Source of the DNA: Fidelibacterota bacterium
GTDB taxonomy: Bacteria > Fidelibacterota > UBA8477 > JABMPR01
Direction: 5' to 3'
NCBI GenBank assembly: GCA_018650795.1
Contig: JABIFG010000241.1
Coordinates: 1 to 64,000, forward strand
DNA: 64,000 bases
The notes beneath the pieces were generated by a model. The model was not told where the DNA came from and did no database searches. It worked only from the letters and a program-made list of their open reading frames with translations. Below are positions 38,203 to 47,251 of the stretch, one piece after another (the stretch's first letter is position 1; each line of letters begins with the position of its first letter). The translations under genes and the position numbers were made by a program.

Positions 38203-38853
38203 ATGAAGCCTCTCCACTGCCCCCTCTGTTCCAATCCCAACACCTCTTACTTTCATTCAGATCAGTTTCGTGAATATTTGCATTGTCCCATTTGTGACCT
38301 GGTATTTGCTCATCCTGATTCGCATCTGAGTAGGGATGAGGAATTCAAGCGCTATGAATTTCATCAAAATGACCTTGAAGATTCACGCTACCGTAATTTT
38401 CTCCAAAAAATGAGTGAGCCCATGCTCAATCGAATTGCTGAGCATTCCAGTGGTCTCGATTTTGGCTCTGGTCCAGGCCCCCTGCTCAAACTCATGTTTG
38501 AAGAACGTGGGCATCATATGTCCCTTTATGATACTTTTTACGCTCCAGGACATGACGTTTTTAAGGATAGCTATGACTTTATCACAGCTACTGAAGTTGT
38601 TGAGCATCTCCATAGACCTCTTGAGGAGCTGGATCGTCTCTGGGATTGTTTAAAACCCACCGGATTTTTCGGGGTCATGACCAGCTTACGTCTGCCTGCT
38701 CTAGATTTTAGTACCTGGCACTATATAAAAGATGAGACCCATGTTGTCTTTTTTTCTCCTCAAACCATGCATTGGTTGGCCAGGCGTTGGGGCGGCCAGA
38801 TTGAGGTCATCGGTGATTCAGTGGTTGTCTTTCAAAAAAGCGGTGACGAATAA
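38203..38853 (+). CDS. Class I SAM methyltransferase with N-terminal zinc ribbon
   Basis: An N-terminal zinc ribbon (CPLCSNP...LHCPICDLV, two CxxC) is fused to a methyltransferase domain with motif I GLDFGSGPGPLL (about 82-93), TATEVVEHLHRPLEEL and LKPTGFFGVM. The arrangement resembles methyltransferases that modify small molecules or sugars. The substrate is unknown. It lies only about 70 bases after ssb and is probably transcribed from its own promoter or by read-through past the hairpin. Confidence 0.85.
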   Translation: MKPLHCPLCSNPNTSYFHSDQFREYLHCPICDLVFAHPDSHLSRDEEFKRYEFHQNDLEDSRYRNFLQKMSEPMLNRIAEHSSGLDFGSGPGPLLKLMFEERGHHMSLYDTFYAPGHDVFKDSYDFITATEVVEHLHRPLEELDRLWDCLKPTGFFGVMTSLRLPALDFSTWHYIKDETHVVFFSPQTMHWLARRWGGQIEVIGDSVVVFQKSGDE

Positions 38854-38897
38854 TCCTTTCGAAGGTTTAGAGCTTACAAGAGATTAGAGTACATTAA

Positions 38898-39371
38898 ATG
38901 ATGAAGTATATAGATGTCTTCCCCTTCGCTAGAACAAATGACGGCTTAAGCTTTCTATTGTTAAGGCGCACTCCTGACAACAGCTACCCTGGAATCTGGC
39001 AGCCCGTTGCCGGTAAAATCAAAACCGGAGAAAGCGCCTGGGAAGCGGGTGTGCGGGAACTGGAAGAAGAGACCGGTCTTGCGCCCCTGCATTTCTATGC
39101 CCTCGATCATGTCTCCACATACTACCTCCACACCACAGATGAGATCATACATGTCCCTGCATTTATCGCTGAAGTTGAGCTCAGGGATCCTCAACTCAGC
39201 CATGAGCATGATGCCTTCCAATGGCTACTTCAGGAAAAAGCGATTCAAACTGCTTCCTGGGCGCCATATCGAAAAGCTCTCGCCTCCATTCCTGAATTGA
39301 TCGCTTCGTCGCCTGCTCTCGCCTTGGCAAAAATTTTGCTAAAAAATGAGAAAAATCACTTAAACCATTGA
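38898..39371 (+). CDS. Nudix hydrolase
   Basis: A full Nudix box fits GX5EX7REUXEEXGU: GKIKTGESAWEAGVREL followed by EEETGL (about residues 35-57), which binds the metal and the pyrophosphate. The 157-residue single domain resembles NudB/dihydroneopterin-triphosphate-type pyrophosphatases. The substrate is unknown. Two adjacent ATG codons start the frame. Confidence 0.88.
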   Translation: MMKYIDVFPFARTNDGLSFLLLRRTPDNSYPGIWQPVAGKIKTGESAWEAGVRELEEETGLAPLHFYALDHVSTYYLHTTDEIIHVPAFIAEVELRDPQLSHEHDAFQWLLQEKAIQTASWAPYRKALASIPELIASSPALALAKILLKNEKNHLNH

Positions 39372-39514
39372 TTTTTTTGTCCAAAACAGCTCTTTTTGCC
39401 CCTTTTTTTCCACAAGATACGGAAACCCCCTCATTTAAAACCACAATATGTAGTATCACTTAAAGCATTTTGTTAAGTAGTCGCTATAAGTGCCTAAAAA
39501 ACAGTTGTATTTCC

Positions 39515-39543
39515 TTGACAAGATTTTAATGGCTCCCTAAATT
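39515..39543 (+). promoter_or_regulatory. Sigma70-like promoter of the motor operon
   Basis: A perfect -35 TTGACA (39515-39520) and a -10-like TAAATT (39538-39543) are separated by 17 bases, 76 bases before the ATG at 39619. It is the best promoter match in the gap and lies upstream of the eight-gene motor run. Confidence 0.6.
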
Positions 39544-39618
39544 CTTCACGAATGCGGTGCAGGACAGGTTACACTCCGCATAAAACTGGAAGCGATGTTA
39601 AGTCGGAAGAGGCTGCGT

Positions 39619-40617
39619 ATGAAACGATACAGCTTACAAGTACTGTTATTGGCTCTAACCCTGACGTTTGTTCAGTGCTCAATGTTCGGTGGTAAATCAA
39701 AACCGGAAGAAGAATCCTGGGACAAAAAATCAGAGGCAGGCGAAGAAGTAGATCGTGCTGAATCTGCAGGTGTAGATGCTCAGGGCACAGATGAATCTGC
39801 CTGGCAGAGCGGTGAACAAGCTGATAATCTGATCTATAATCTGGATCAATTAAGAAATAAGAAACCGGAAGCTGGCGAGTCTGCTGATTTTGTCACAAGT
39901 GAAATCAACTATGAAGTCAAACGTCTGGCTGCCGAATTAAAATACGTTAAAAAGAAATTGACTGAACTTCAAACTCAAAGTGAAGTTTGGACAAACCCCT
40001 TAAGTATATATAGTAAGGAAGTACATTTAGAGAATGGCACCAAACTGTTTGGAGATGTCATTGATCAGGATAAAGATAATATCCAAGTCAAAACACTTAT
40101 CGGTGTCCTTTCTGTCTCTAGAGACCAGGTCTTACGCATTGTAGATAACATTCCCACCTCAGATGATGCCCCTGCAGTCTCAGACGCAGGTAATACAGCA
40201 AGAGGTGGTGCTCCCATGAATATGACTGGTGATCGTGCCAATATGGCCGGTACCCAGGATGTCAAGGGTGATACCCGCGATAGCAAATACACTGGCAACG
40301 TGGTTCTTTCCGGTAGCATCAAAGAACGCAAGGACCGTAGTGGTAATACCATTCTTTCTGGCGTGGTAAAAAATATTGGTGGCCGGCGAGCTGACTTTGT
40401 CAAAGTGAATTTTCTTTTCAGAATTAACTGGAGTGGTGATACGCGTGAGCTGACTGCATTTGTAAAAGGCTCACACCATGTGTTTTCCAGTGGCGTAAAC
40501 ACTGACACATCTCTTTTTCCGGGTGCCAGTGGTGAATTTGAACTTTATGTACCCAATTCATTTGGCTCCTTTATAGGCTATAGTTACTCCATTGATTGGG
40601 AAGAGCATGATATCTAA
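39619..40617 (+). CDS. Lipoprotein with an FxLYD-like domain, first gene of the motor operon
   Basis: From ATG 39619 the product is 332 residues, with a lipoprotein signal (TLTFVQCSMFGG; Cys is the lipid anchor). A charged, low-complexity, partly coiled linker follows. Then comes a small beta segment (LENGTKLFGDVIDQDKDNIQVKTLIGVLS) like the SH3/LSm-like patch proteins. The C-terminal domain (about 225-332) resembles FxLYD domains (ILSGVVKNIGGRRADFVKVNF). The frame is open 8 codons further up, but those precede the signal. It overlaps the next gene start. Confidence 0.7.
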   Translation: MKRYSLQVLLLALTLTFVQCSMFGGKSKPEEESWDKKSEAGEEVDRAESAGVDAQGTDESAWQSGEQADNLIYNLDQLRNKKPEAGESADFVTSEINYEVKRLAAELKYVKKKLTELQTQSEVWTNPLSIYSKEVHLENGTKLFGDVIDQDKDNIQVKTLIGVLSVSRDQVLRIVDNIPTSDDAPAVSDAGNTARGGAPMNMTGDRANMAGTQDVKGDTRDSKYTGNVVLSGSIKERKDRSGNTILSGVVKNIGGRRADFVKVNFLFRINWSGDTRELTAFVKGSHHVFSSGVNTDTSLFPGASGEFELYVPNSFGSFIGYSYSIDWEEHDI

Positions 40618-41581
40618 GCGCCCACTCATATTAACCCTTTCCCTGGCGACCCTTATGGGACTCATGGCCTGTACGCAAAAAAAGCCGGCCACGCCTGCTC
40701 CAAGTATTGAGCAACTGAAAATGCAATCTCAGATGAAAGCGCTTTCGGCTGAAGTGGTCAAGCTCCGCGAATCACGGCAGGAAGTTGAACTCCTCAGAGC
40801 CAGCATTGCAACAATGGATACTCAGATCGCCGTTTATCAGACCAAGCTGGATGAAAAAGCTGAGCAGCCTATTATTGAAGTGGTTGCCACACCTCGCGAT
40901 CCAGACATCATCAATTTGAGAGGCAATATTTACGTCCTGATTCGGGAAATCGATTCTCTGAAGATGGGTATGCAAAATTTGGAACGTATGAACGACTCCC
41001 TTGAAATCCAAATTGAGCAACTCGCCATAGAAGCTCATACCGAAGTAGATCTGGAAACTGTAGCTGCCAAACCAACACTTCGACCTGTTGAATCCAAACC
41101 ACCAGTACCCGTAAAGGTCAAGACCACACTTCAAGTGGCCACAACACCTCGACCTGTTGAAAAACCGGTGACAATGGTTCAGCCTAAGGCACAGGGTTAT
41201 AACCTTAATGCCGATTACCGCATGGCTTACAACGATGCTCTCAATAATTATTTTAATAATGATTTTCTTGAAGCCATCCAGGAGTTTCGGATCATTATAG
41301 CTCGTGAACCTACGGGTGCCTATGCGGACAATGCCCAGTACTGGATTGGCGAATGTTACTATTCCTTAGAAGATTTTGAATCCGCCATTACTGAATTTGA
41401 CAAGGTTTTCAACTTTGACGAAAACAACAAGAGTGATCATGCCCTGTTTAAAATTGCCATCAGTTATCAGCAACTCGGTCGCTATTTGAAAGCCCAGGAA
41501 AACATGGAGCGTTTTCTCCGTGAATATCCAGAAAGTGAACTGGTAAACCAGGCTCGTGACTTTTTAAAGGGAAATCGCTAG
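40607..41581 (+). CDS. YbgF-like lipoprotein with coiled coil and TPR domain
   Basis: From ATG 40607 (GGGAAGAG upstream) the product is 324 residues, with a lipobox LMGLMACTQ. A long coiled coil follows (about 30-145), then a Pro/Val-rich linker. The C-terminal TPR domain (about 215-324) contains YNDALNNYFNNDFLEAI and AQYWIGECYYS, as in CpoB/YbgF proteins that connect the envelope to PBP1B/Tol-Pal. The lipid anchor likely places it in the outer or inner membrane. It starts within the last 4 codons of the lipoprotein gene. Confidence 0.82.
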   Translation: MISKRPLILTLSLATLMGLMACTQKKPATPAPSIEQLKMQSQMKALSAEVVKLRESRQEVELLRASIATMDTQIAVYQTKLDEKAEQPIIEVVATPRDPDIINLRGNIYVLIREIDSLKMGMQNLERMNDSLEIQIEQLAIEAHTEVDLETVAAKPTLRPVESKPPVPVKVKTTLQVATTPRPVEKPVTMVQPKAQGYNLNADYRMAYNDALNNYFNNDFLEAIQEFRIIIAREPTGAYADNAQYWIGECYYSLEDFESAITEFDKVFNFDENNKSDHALFKIAISYQQLGRYLKAQENMERFLREYPESELVNQARDFLKGNR

Positions 41582-41591
41582 AATTAGATCC

Positions 41592-42452
41592 ATGCAGATA
41601 TCACGCCCCCATATCATCCTTGCTATGCTCCTGATTGGACTGACTGTTTTTGGTCAAAGTAATCCAGGAAGTTTGTTATATGATATCGGTCTGATGATCG
41701 AAGATACCAGCAAAACAGATGCTGAAAGCATTGATTCCCCTGAACTATTGGGGCAACAGATGGAGCTGGAAGAAGAATTAAATCGCTACCAACACAAATT
41801 AGCTGAAACTGAAGTTCGTTTGAGATACCAGACCCAGGTGATTGATAGTTTGCAATCTGAAATATCCCTGATAAAAGCAGCTGGAGAAACAGATCGAGCC
41901 TTATTGAGCACACGTATCACCAGCCTGGTGGGTCAGCAGGAAAATGCCAGAAAAACACCAGACTTTGTGCCCGGTGAAAGCGGAACATCCGATAGTGTTT
42001 TTGCTGAACTGCACACTCCCTGGAAGCATGTCACGGTAACCACGGCTCCCGCAATACAGCAGTATAGCGGCTCAAAATTGAGTGAAGGTGAAGAGCAAGC
42101 CGCCTATAGAAGTGGCCTCACCAAGTACCACCAACAACTTTATTATCAGGCTCTTGAAGATTTTAACAACATCGTTCAAGGCGGTGTTGATGTAACGATG
42201 CGTGCGAATGCCCAGTATTGGGTTGGTCGCTGTTACTATGAGAAGGGTCTTTACGATGAAGCGATTAGTGCGTTTGAACAAGTGCAACGCTTCGAGAACT
42301 CAGATAAGCTGGATGACGCGTTGGTAATGATCGGTCTGGCTTTTAAAAACAAGAATCGTCTTCCAGAAGCCAAGCTGGCATTTCAAGAATTGGTTTCCCG
42401 TCACCCAGGTAGTGAATATTTGACCCTGGCCAGACGATTTGTGCAGGAATGA
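41592..42452 (+). CDS. YbgF-like periplasmic coiled-coil/TPR protein
   Basis: The 286-residue product has a Sec signal peptide ending at TVFGQSNP. A coiled coil follows (about 50-110), then a C-terminal TPR region (about 165-286; YYQALEDFNNIVQ, AQYWVGRCYYEKG). It is clearly a paralogue of the protein encoded immediately upstream but has no lipobox. Its position 10 bases after the paralogue and 34 before the barrel gene puts it in the same operon as the motor genes. Confidence 0.8.
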   Translation: MQISRPHIILAMLLIGLTVFGQSNPGSLLYDIGLMIEDTSKTDAESIDSPELLGQQMELEEELNRYQHKLAETEVRLRYQTQVIDSLQSEISLIKAAGETDRALLSTRITSLVGQQENARKTPDFVPGESGTSDSVFAELHTPWKHVTVTTAPAIQQYSGSKLSEGEEQAAYRSGLTKYHQQLYYQALEDFNNIVQGGVDVTMRANAQYWVGRCYYEKGLYDEAISAFEQVQRFENSDKLDDALVMIGLAFKNKNRLPEAKLAFQELVSRHPGSEYLTLARRFVQE

Positions 42453-42486
42453 TACGAGATGAGAGGCTGATCCTGGAGATCATCAT

Positions 42487-43854
42487 ATGAAAACATTAAA
42501 ACATATACTGATTTTAATTATCGTTGCTTCCGGCATGACTGTTTATGGTCAAACAACTCTGAATTATTCCCGGCCTGGACCCATGATGCATATCCCAACG
42601 TCCAGCCTGTATAACGAATCCTATTTATTACGTATTGGTGTTGCCGGTCAATCTACTCGTGGAGCTTTCGAGACCGATTATTGGAACAAGGGCGCTTTTC
42701 TGGAAACAGATATTACCCGAGACTTCCGTCTAGGCTTGTCTGCTATCCAAACTGGATCCGCATCAAATGAAAATGACATTTCCTTGCATATTCAAAACCG
42801 ACTTCTGACATATGGTGAAACCGCAGTTGGAATTGGTGTAAATGACATTGGTGTTACCAGCGCAACTTCAGATTCTACTGATCTTGAAGAAAAAGTGCGC
42901 AATCTATCCTATTATATGCTACTCAGTCGTGAGAATAGTTTTTCTGAGTATAATCTCAAAACTTATCTGGGTATTGGTACTGGACGCTATGGTTCCAATT
43001 TTGGAAAATTTGATCTAGATACAACGACCACACCTGGTGATACGATCAAGATAGCTAAAGCCAACAGTATTGGCTTCTTTCTGGGACTCTTGTTGAATAC
43101 CAATATCATGGCTGATCGTGGTGGTCTTGATTTTATTATTGAATGGGACGGTGTGGGTATCAATGCTGGAGTAAAAGTACCATTGACCCAGGAATACCAC
43201 ATCAATGTTGGTTTTTCTAATATGCAAAATTTGCCCTATCTCGGTGAGGATCGTGAGAACCCACCCGGTATAGGAATTGGACTGGATTATTTTCTCCCTC
43301 GCGTTAAATCTTCAGCCAGCAAGCAACGCGGTGGTATCAAGGTTTCAGGTGTTGTTACTGAGGATGGCTTGCCCATGCGAACAGTAATTGATTCCAGCTG
43401 GCACAAAGCCCAGGAACGTCAATTGCTATTTCTAAGGGACTCCCTCAGAATGTCTAGCACCGAGATTGAACATCTCAATCGGATGGTGGAACATCTTGAG
43501 CAAAGAAATCAGGTCCTGGAAGATTCCGTGGCCGCTCTCCAATTAGCGCGCCATGTCTCTGATGCCCAGATTAACCAGGCCTTGAAACATCTCTCTCGCT
43601 CTTTACGTCTATTCTATAACGAAGAATATGAAGATGCACTTATTGAGATAAATGAAGCCTTGGAGTACAATCCAAACCTGGCTTTGGCATATGCCAGACG
43701 AGGATCGATTTATTATAAGCTTAATCAGATCGATAGAGCAACCATCAATTGGAATATTGCTCTTCAGATTGACCCCGGATATGATGAAGTGCGTAATATC
43801 CTGCGTGCTCTAAATGAGAACCGGCTACGTTCAGCCGTTTCAGCAAGGGATTAA
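42487..43854 (+). CDS. Outer-membrane-barrel-like protein with periplasmic coiled coil and TPR
   Basis: The 455-residue product has a signal peptide (ending VYGQTT). Residues about 20-280 show alternating beta-like strands with many Gly/aromatic residues (GIGVNDIGV, YLGIGTGRYG), suggesting an outer-membrane barrel. A coiled coil (about 300-360) and a TPR array (about 360-445; FYNEEYEDALIEINEALEYNPNLALAYARRGS) follow. The C-terminal helices would lie in the periplasm. It sits immediately before motA and could be the outer-membrane partner of the motor (inference). Confidence 0.72.
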   Translation: MKTLKHILILIIVASGMTVYGQTTLNYSRPGPMMHIPTSSLYNESYLLRIGVAGQSTRGAFETDYWNKGAFLETDITRDFRLGLSAIQTGSASNENDISLHIQNRLLTYGETAVGIGVNDIGVTSATSDSTDLEEKVRNLSYYMLLSRENSFSEYNLKTYLGIGTGRYGSNFGKFDLDTTTTPGDTIKIAKANSIGFFLGLLLNTNIMADRGGLDFIIEWDGVGINAGVKVPLTQEYHINVGFSNMQNLPYLGEDRENPPGIGIGLDYFLPRVKSSASKQRGGIKVSGVVTEDGLPMRTVIDSSWHKAQERQLLFLRDSLRMSSTEIEHLNRMVEHLEQRNQVLEDSVAALQLARHVSDAQINQALKHLSRSLRLFYNEEYEDALIEINEALEYNPNLALAYARRGSIYYKLNQIDRATINWNIALQIDPGYDEVRNILRALNENRLRSAVSARD

Positions 43855-43872
43855 CAGGAAAAGGATTAGCAT

Positions 43873-44679
43873 ATGGATTTTGCAACCATTATAGGGTTAT
43901 TATTCGGTTCAGGCTTGATTGGATACGCAGTATTTGGTGTATCTCAGGTTCTCCCCAACGGTGTGATGACCTTTGTGGACCTCCAGTCGCTTATGATTGT
44001 GCTTGGTGGTACGATTGCCGCTACAGCTATGGCCTTCCCCGTTAAAGAGGTGCTCTCCCTGTATACCAATCTCTGGGCTGTTTTTAAGGGTGACACACAC
44101 CAGGATAGCGATACCCTGCGTGAGTTGGTAGAACTGGCAGGCGTTGCCAGAAAGGGTACTGCAGATCTTGAAAAGGCCACCGATGGTATTAATGATTGGT
44201 TTATGAAAGATGGCGTACAGATGATTGTAGATGGTCTTCCTGAAGAAGATATCCGCAACATTATGGAAACCCGTGTTGTCAATCGAGAACTTCGTGAAGA
44301 TGCTGAAGCCAATGTCTTCAAGACTATGGGTGTTTTCTCCCCTGCCTTTGGTATGGTTGGAACCCTGGTAGGTCTGGTAGCCATGCTTTTTGCCATGGGT
44401 GCTCCTTCTGATGGAGCTGGCGGAAATGATGATCCTGCAGCAAAACTTGGACAATCCATGGGTATTGCCCTGATTACCACCTTTTATGGCGCCCTCTTTG
44501 CCAACCTTTTCTTCTTACCCGTAGCAGCAAAACTGCGCTCACGAATAGATAAACGAAACATTACTCAAAATATGATTATTGATGGTGTTGTGATGCTCAA
44601 GGTCAAAAAGCATCCCATTCTGGTTAGAGAATTCTTGAACTCATATCTTGCACCACGTGACAGGGTTTACGAGGACTAA
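43873..44679 (+). CDS. motA: MotA-type stator subunit
   Basis: The 268-residue product has four membrane helices and the cytoplasmic loop of MotA, with ARKGTADLE (Arg93/Glu100, counterparts of Arg90/Glu98 in E. coli). The essential prolines are Pro157 in FSPAFGMVGT and Pro216 in LFFLPVAAKL. LVGLVAMLFAMG and the charged C-tail are also typical. With MotB it forms the ion channel that generates torque. Its catalytic residues look intact, so the motor is probably functional. It is followed by motB after 5 bases. Confidence 0.92.
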   Translation: MDFATIIGLLFGSGLIGYAVFGVSQVLPNGVMTFVDLQSLMIVLGGTIAATAMAFPVKEVLSLYTNLWAVFKGDTHQDSDTLRELVELAGVARKGTADLEKATDGINDWFMKDGVQMIVDGLPEEDIRNIMETRVVNRELREDAEANVFKTMGVFSPAFGMVGTLVGLVAMLFAMGAPSDGAGGNDDPAAKLGQSMGIALITTFYGALFANLFFLPVAAKLRSRIDKRNITQNMIIDGVVMLKVKKHPILVREFLNSYLAPRDRVYED

Positions 44680-44684
44680 AAAAA

Positions 44685-45326
44685 ATGGCAATGGCACCAA
44701 AAAAGAAACAACAACAGGACGAGGGCGGCTGGCTTACCACCTATGCTGATATGATGACCCTGCTCATGACTTTCTTCGTGCTCCTTTTCGCCATGTCCAC
44801 CCTGGATCCAGTCAAGCTGGAGCAATTCGGTGATTCAACTCAAAAGAAGCAAGGATCCAAGAAGAAAAGCAAAAAGGTTTCCTTGAGTCAGATCAATAAA
44901 GAAGTTAAAAAATTAGTGGTTGAGCAGGAGCTTCAGAGTCAGGTTAAGGTTTCTATGGATGCCCGGGGTGTTACCCTTGGAATTGCCAGCGATCTGGCTT
45001 TTAGCTCAGGAACTGCGACCCTTTCGGGACCAATCAAATCATTTCTTGTGAAGTTGGTGGGAACCATGGAAAAGGCGACTTACGCCATTGCAGTAGAGGG
45101 ACACACAGACAATGACCCAATCCGGTCGAGTCAGTTTCCTTCAAACTGGGAGTTATCAGCAGCCAGGGCCAGTGCGGTAATTCGGTATTTAACCAGTCAG
45201 GGAATTGCCGCTGACAAATTCCGAGCAATTGGTTTTGGCGATACTGTACCAATGGTCGCAAATGATACCAAAATTAATAAAGCGAAGAACAGACGCGTTG
45301 ATATAACATTTCTAACGATCGGTTAA
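44685..45326 (+). CDS. motB: MotB-type stator subunit
   Basis: The 213-residue product has a short basic N-terminus, then one membrane helix carrying the ion-binding aspartate (Asp22) in TYADMMTLLMTFFVLLFAMS. A C-terminal OmpA-like peptidoglycan-binding domain follows (VEGHTDNDPI, SNWELSAARA, NRRVDITFL). MotB anchors the stator to peptidoglycan. The plug/linker region (about 45-75) is Lys-rich. It is next to motA and the FliF-like gene. Confidence 0.93.
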   Translation: MAMAPKKKQQQDEGGWLTTYADMMTLLMTFFVLLFAMSTLDPVKLEQFGDSTQKKQGSKKKSKKVSLSQINKEVKKLVVEQELQSQVKVSMDARGVTLGIASDLAFSSGTATLSGPIKSFLVKLVGTMEKATYAIAVEGHTDNDPIRSSQFPSNWELSAARASAVIRYLTSQGIAADKFRAIGFGDTVPMVANDTKINKAKNRRVDITFLTIG

Positions 45327-45358
45327 TTAAGGCCGACGCTAGAAACGAGGAGAAGCTT

Positions 45359-47251
45359 ATGAAGTATCCAGCATTTAAACACATCATTACAGGCGGTATC
45401 ATTACCTCCCTGATGTTGATCTCTCAGGTGTTTGCACTACCGGACACCAATAAAGAGGTGCTCTCCCAAAAGATTCTGCTGGAGAATACCATCCATCAAA
45501 GAGTGAGTGATGCTGTTTATCGCATTCTACGTCATGAGAACTTTATCGTCAATGTAAACGTGGTTATGGAAGCAACCCCAACTCAAGAATATACAACTGT
45601 TTATGAAGCACCTGGATCAAAAAAGGGAAAGATCAGTCCTGAACAAGAAATTTTCAAACAATCTCTAAGCAAAACTCCTGGTCTCAGCCAATCATCCACC
45701 TCGTCGACAGAAAATACTGGTGTGAAAAAGACTCGGACGATTCTCAAAAAGCGCCCCATTGAAACGAATGTTCCCTCTGATATACCAGGATTTCCTGGAA
45801 TACAATCCCCTGGTTTTGAATTATACGAAGAAGAAGTTCCGGTAGAAGAAGACACCAATGAAGATGTTGTTTATGCTGCCGCTGAAGATTTGGACGAGAT
45901 TGCTGAAATTCCTGATACAACCCAAAGCGAAGTGGCTGCTGAGGCAAGCCTCTCCCTGGAAGAAAATGAAGTTATCCTCGAAGAAGATCTTCAAAGTGTC
46001 TCAGAGAATACTGATGATCAATACCTCGTGAACTATTCTGAAAGTAGCAATCCACAATTATCCCGACATACAGTTGCCAGCATTAGCGGTCCGAGCCTAC
46101 GGGTTAACAAAATGGAATTAACTGTAATTCTGGAAGACCCTATTTCACCACAGATTATTGAAAACATCCGTACTGTGACGATGGTTGCCTCACATTTCAA
46201 CCGTGAGCGTGGTGATAAACTACAGGTCATGACAGCTGATTTTCAGGGTGCCACCAACGACAAACCTGATACCGAACAACTTCTCCTGAAATCTATTGCT
46301 GAAAAAATGACTGCTATTGAAGCACGTCAAAAAGAAGAAACAGAAAACAAGCGCATCAAAGATTTAGAAGCTCAACAAGAGCAGATGAAGCTTGATCAGG
46401 CCAATACGGTTGCCCGTGATGCTGAAATGGCACGTATCCGACAGGAAGAAGCCGATAAGCAGAGAGAGCATGAAGCCGAACTGGCGCGACTTCGACAAGA
46501 AGAAGAAGATCGAATTACTCTACGCGAGAATGAATTAAGAGACTTACGCGAGCAAGAAGAGAACCGTCTTGCCGAAGAACGACGACAACTCTTTGAAGCA
46601 CAACAGGCACAAGCCCAGGATCGTTTACGTCAGGACTCTCTGAGGCTGGCACTTCTATCTGAGCAGCTTGATGATTTGAAAGATCAATTGTCTGCTGTGG
46701 ATCTGGAAGAAGAACAACGTCTAAAACTTGAACTTGAGCAAAAACGCAGAGAAGCTGAAAAATCAGCGATCAAGGATCGCGAGGACAGACTCAAACAACA
46801 AATGAATGATCTTGAAAACCAACGACTCCAGGCAACCATGATTCCTGATGACGAGGATGATCTCCTCTGGCTCTTCATTATTGGTGCTGCAGTCCTGGTC
46901 GGTCTGGCTGTGATCATCGGTGCCCTTATGGGTGGCCGTCGTCAAGCTCCGGATCTCCCACCATCTCAGGATATCGGCCTGGCAGATGTAGAGCCTGAAC
47001 CAAGCCCTGAAGTTGAAGCAGAGCCCGAAGAAGATGTCATTCCTCAACCTGAAATTGATCCGGAATTAGTAGATGAAGTTGACAGCATTAAGAAATCAGT
47101 CGTCTCTCTGGCTGTAAGTAAGCCTGGCTCCGCCTCCAGTATTGTGAAGGAGTGGTTACAGGATACTGGTGAAGCCGAAGAGGAAGAAGAGTCTGAGGGC
47201 GAGGAAGAAGAAAAATCGAATGGTAAAAAGAAAAAGAAGGGGCAAAAATAA
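45359..47251 (+). CDS. Reduced FliF-like protein with a periplasmic coiled coil
   Basis: The 630-residue product starts with a signal/anchor (residues 1-26). Residues 33-83 resemble the first half of the FliF RBM3 ring motif (LENTIHQRVSDAVYRIL...NVNVVMEAT). A variable acidic insertion, about 84-221, contains IPGFPG. Residues 222-296 resemble the second half of RBM3 (VNKMELTVILED...NRERGDKLQVM). A charged helix of about 185 residues (306-494), a membrane helix (502-524) and an acidic tail follow. The tail holds IKKSVVSLAVSKPGSASSIV then KEWL (577-600), like the FliG-binding end of FliF. RBM1, RBM2 and the first transmembrane helix of normal FliF are absent. Assignment is by eye. Confidence 0.7.
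   Translation: MKYPAFKHIITGGIITSLMLISQVFALPDTNKEVLSQKILLENTIHQRVSDAVYRILRHENFIVNVNVVMEATPTQEYTTVYEAPGSKKGKISPEQEIFKQSLSKTPGLSQSSTSSTENTGVKKTRTILKKRPIETNVPSDIPGFPGIQSPGFELYEEEVPVEEDTNEDVVYAAAEDLDEIAEIPDTTQSEVAAEASLSLEENEVILEEDLQSVSENTDDQYLVNYSESSNPQLSRHTVASISGPSLRVNKMELTVILEDPISPQIIENIRTVTMVASHFNRERGDKLQVMTADFQGATNDKPDTEQLLLKSIAEKMTAIEARQKEETENKRIKDLEAQQEQMKLDQANTVARDAEMARIRQEEADKQREHEAELARLRQEEEDRITLRENELRDLREQEENRLAEERRQLFEAQQAQAQDRLRQDSLRLALLSEQLDDLKDQLSAVDLEEEQRLKLELEQKRREAEKSAIKDREDRLKQQMNDLENQRLQATMIPDDEDDLLWLFIIGAAVLVGLAVIIGALMGGRRQAPDLPPSQDIGLADVEPEPSPEVEAEPEEDVIPQPEIDPELVDEVDSIKKSVVSLAVSKPGSASSIVKEWLQDTGEAEEEEESEGEEEEKSNGKKKKKGQK

Noticed and set aside
39403-39412. Single TTTTCCACA DnaA-box-like sequence
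   Set aside because: One isolated match is expected by chance and has no neighbours.
43909-44480. Open frames of about 180 codons opposite motA
   Set aside because: Antisense shadows of a conserved gene; composition follows the motA codons.
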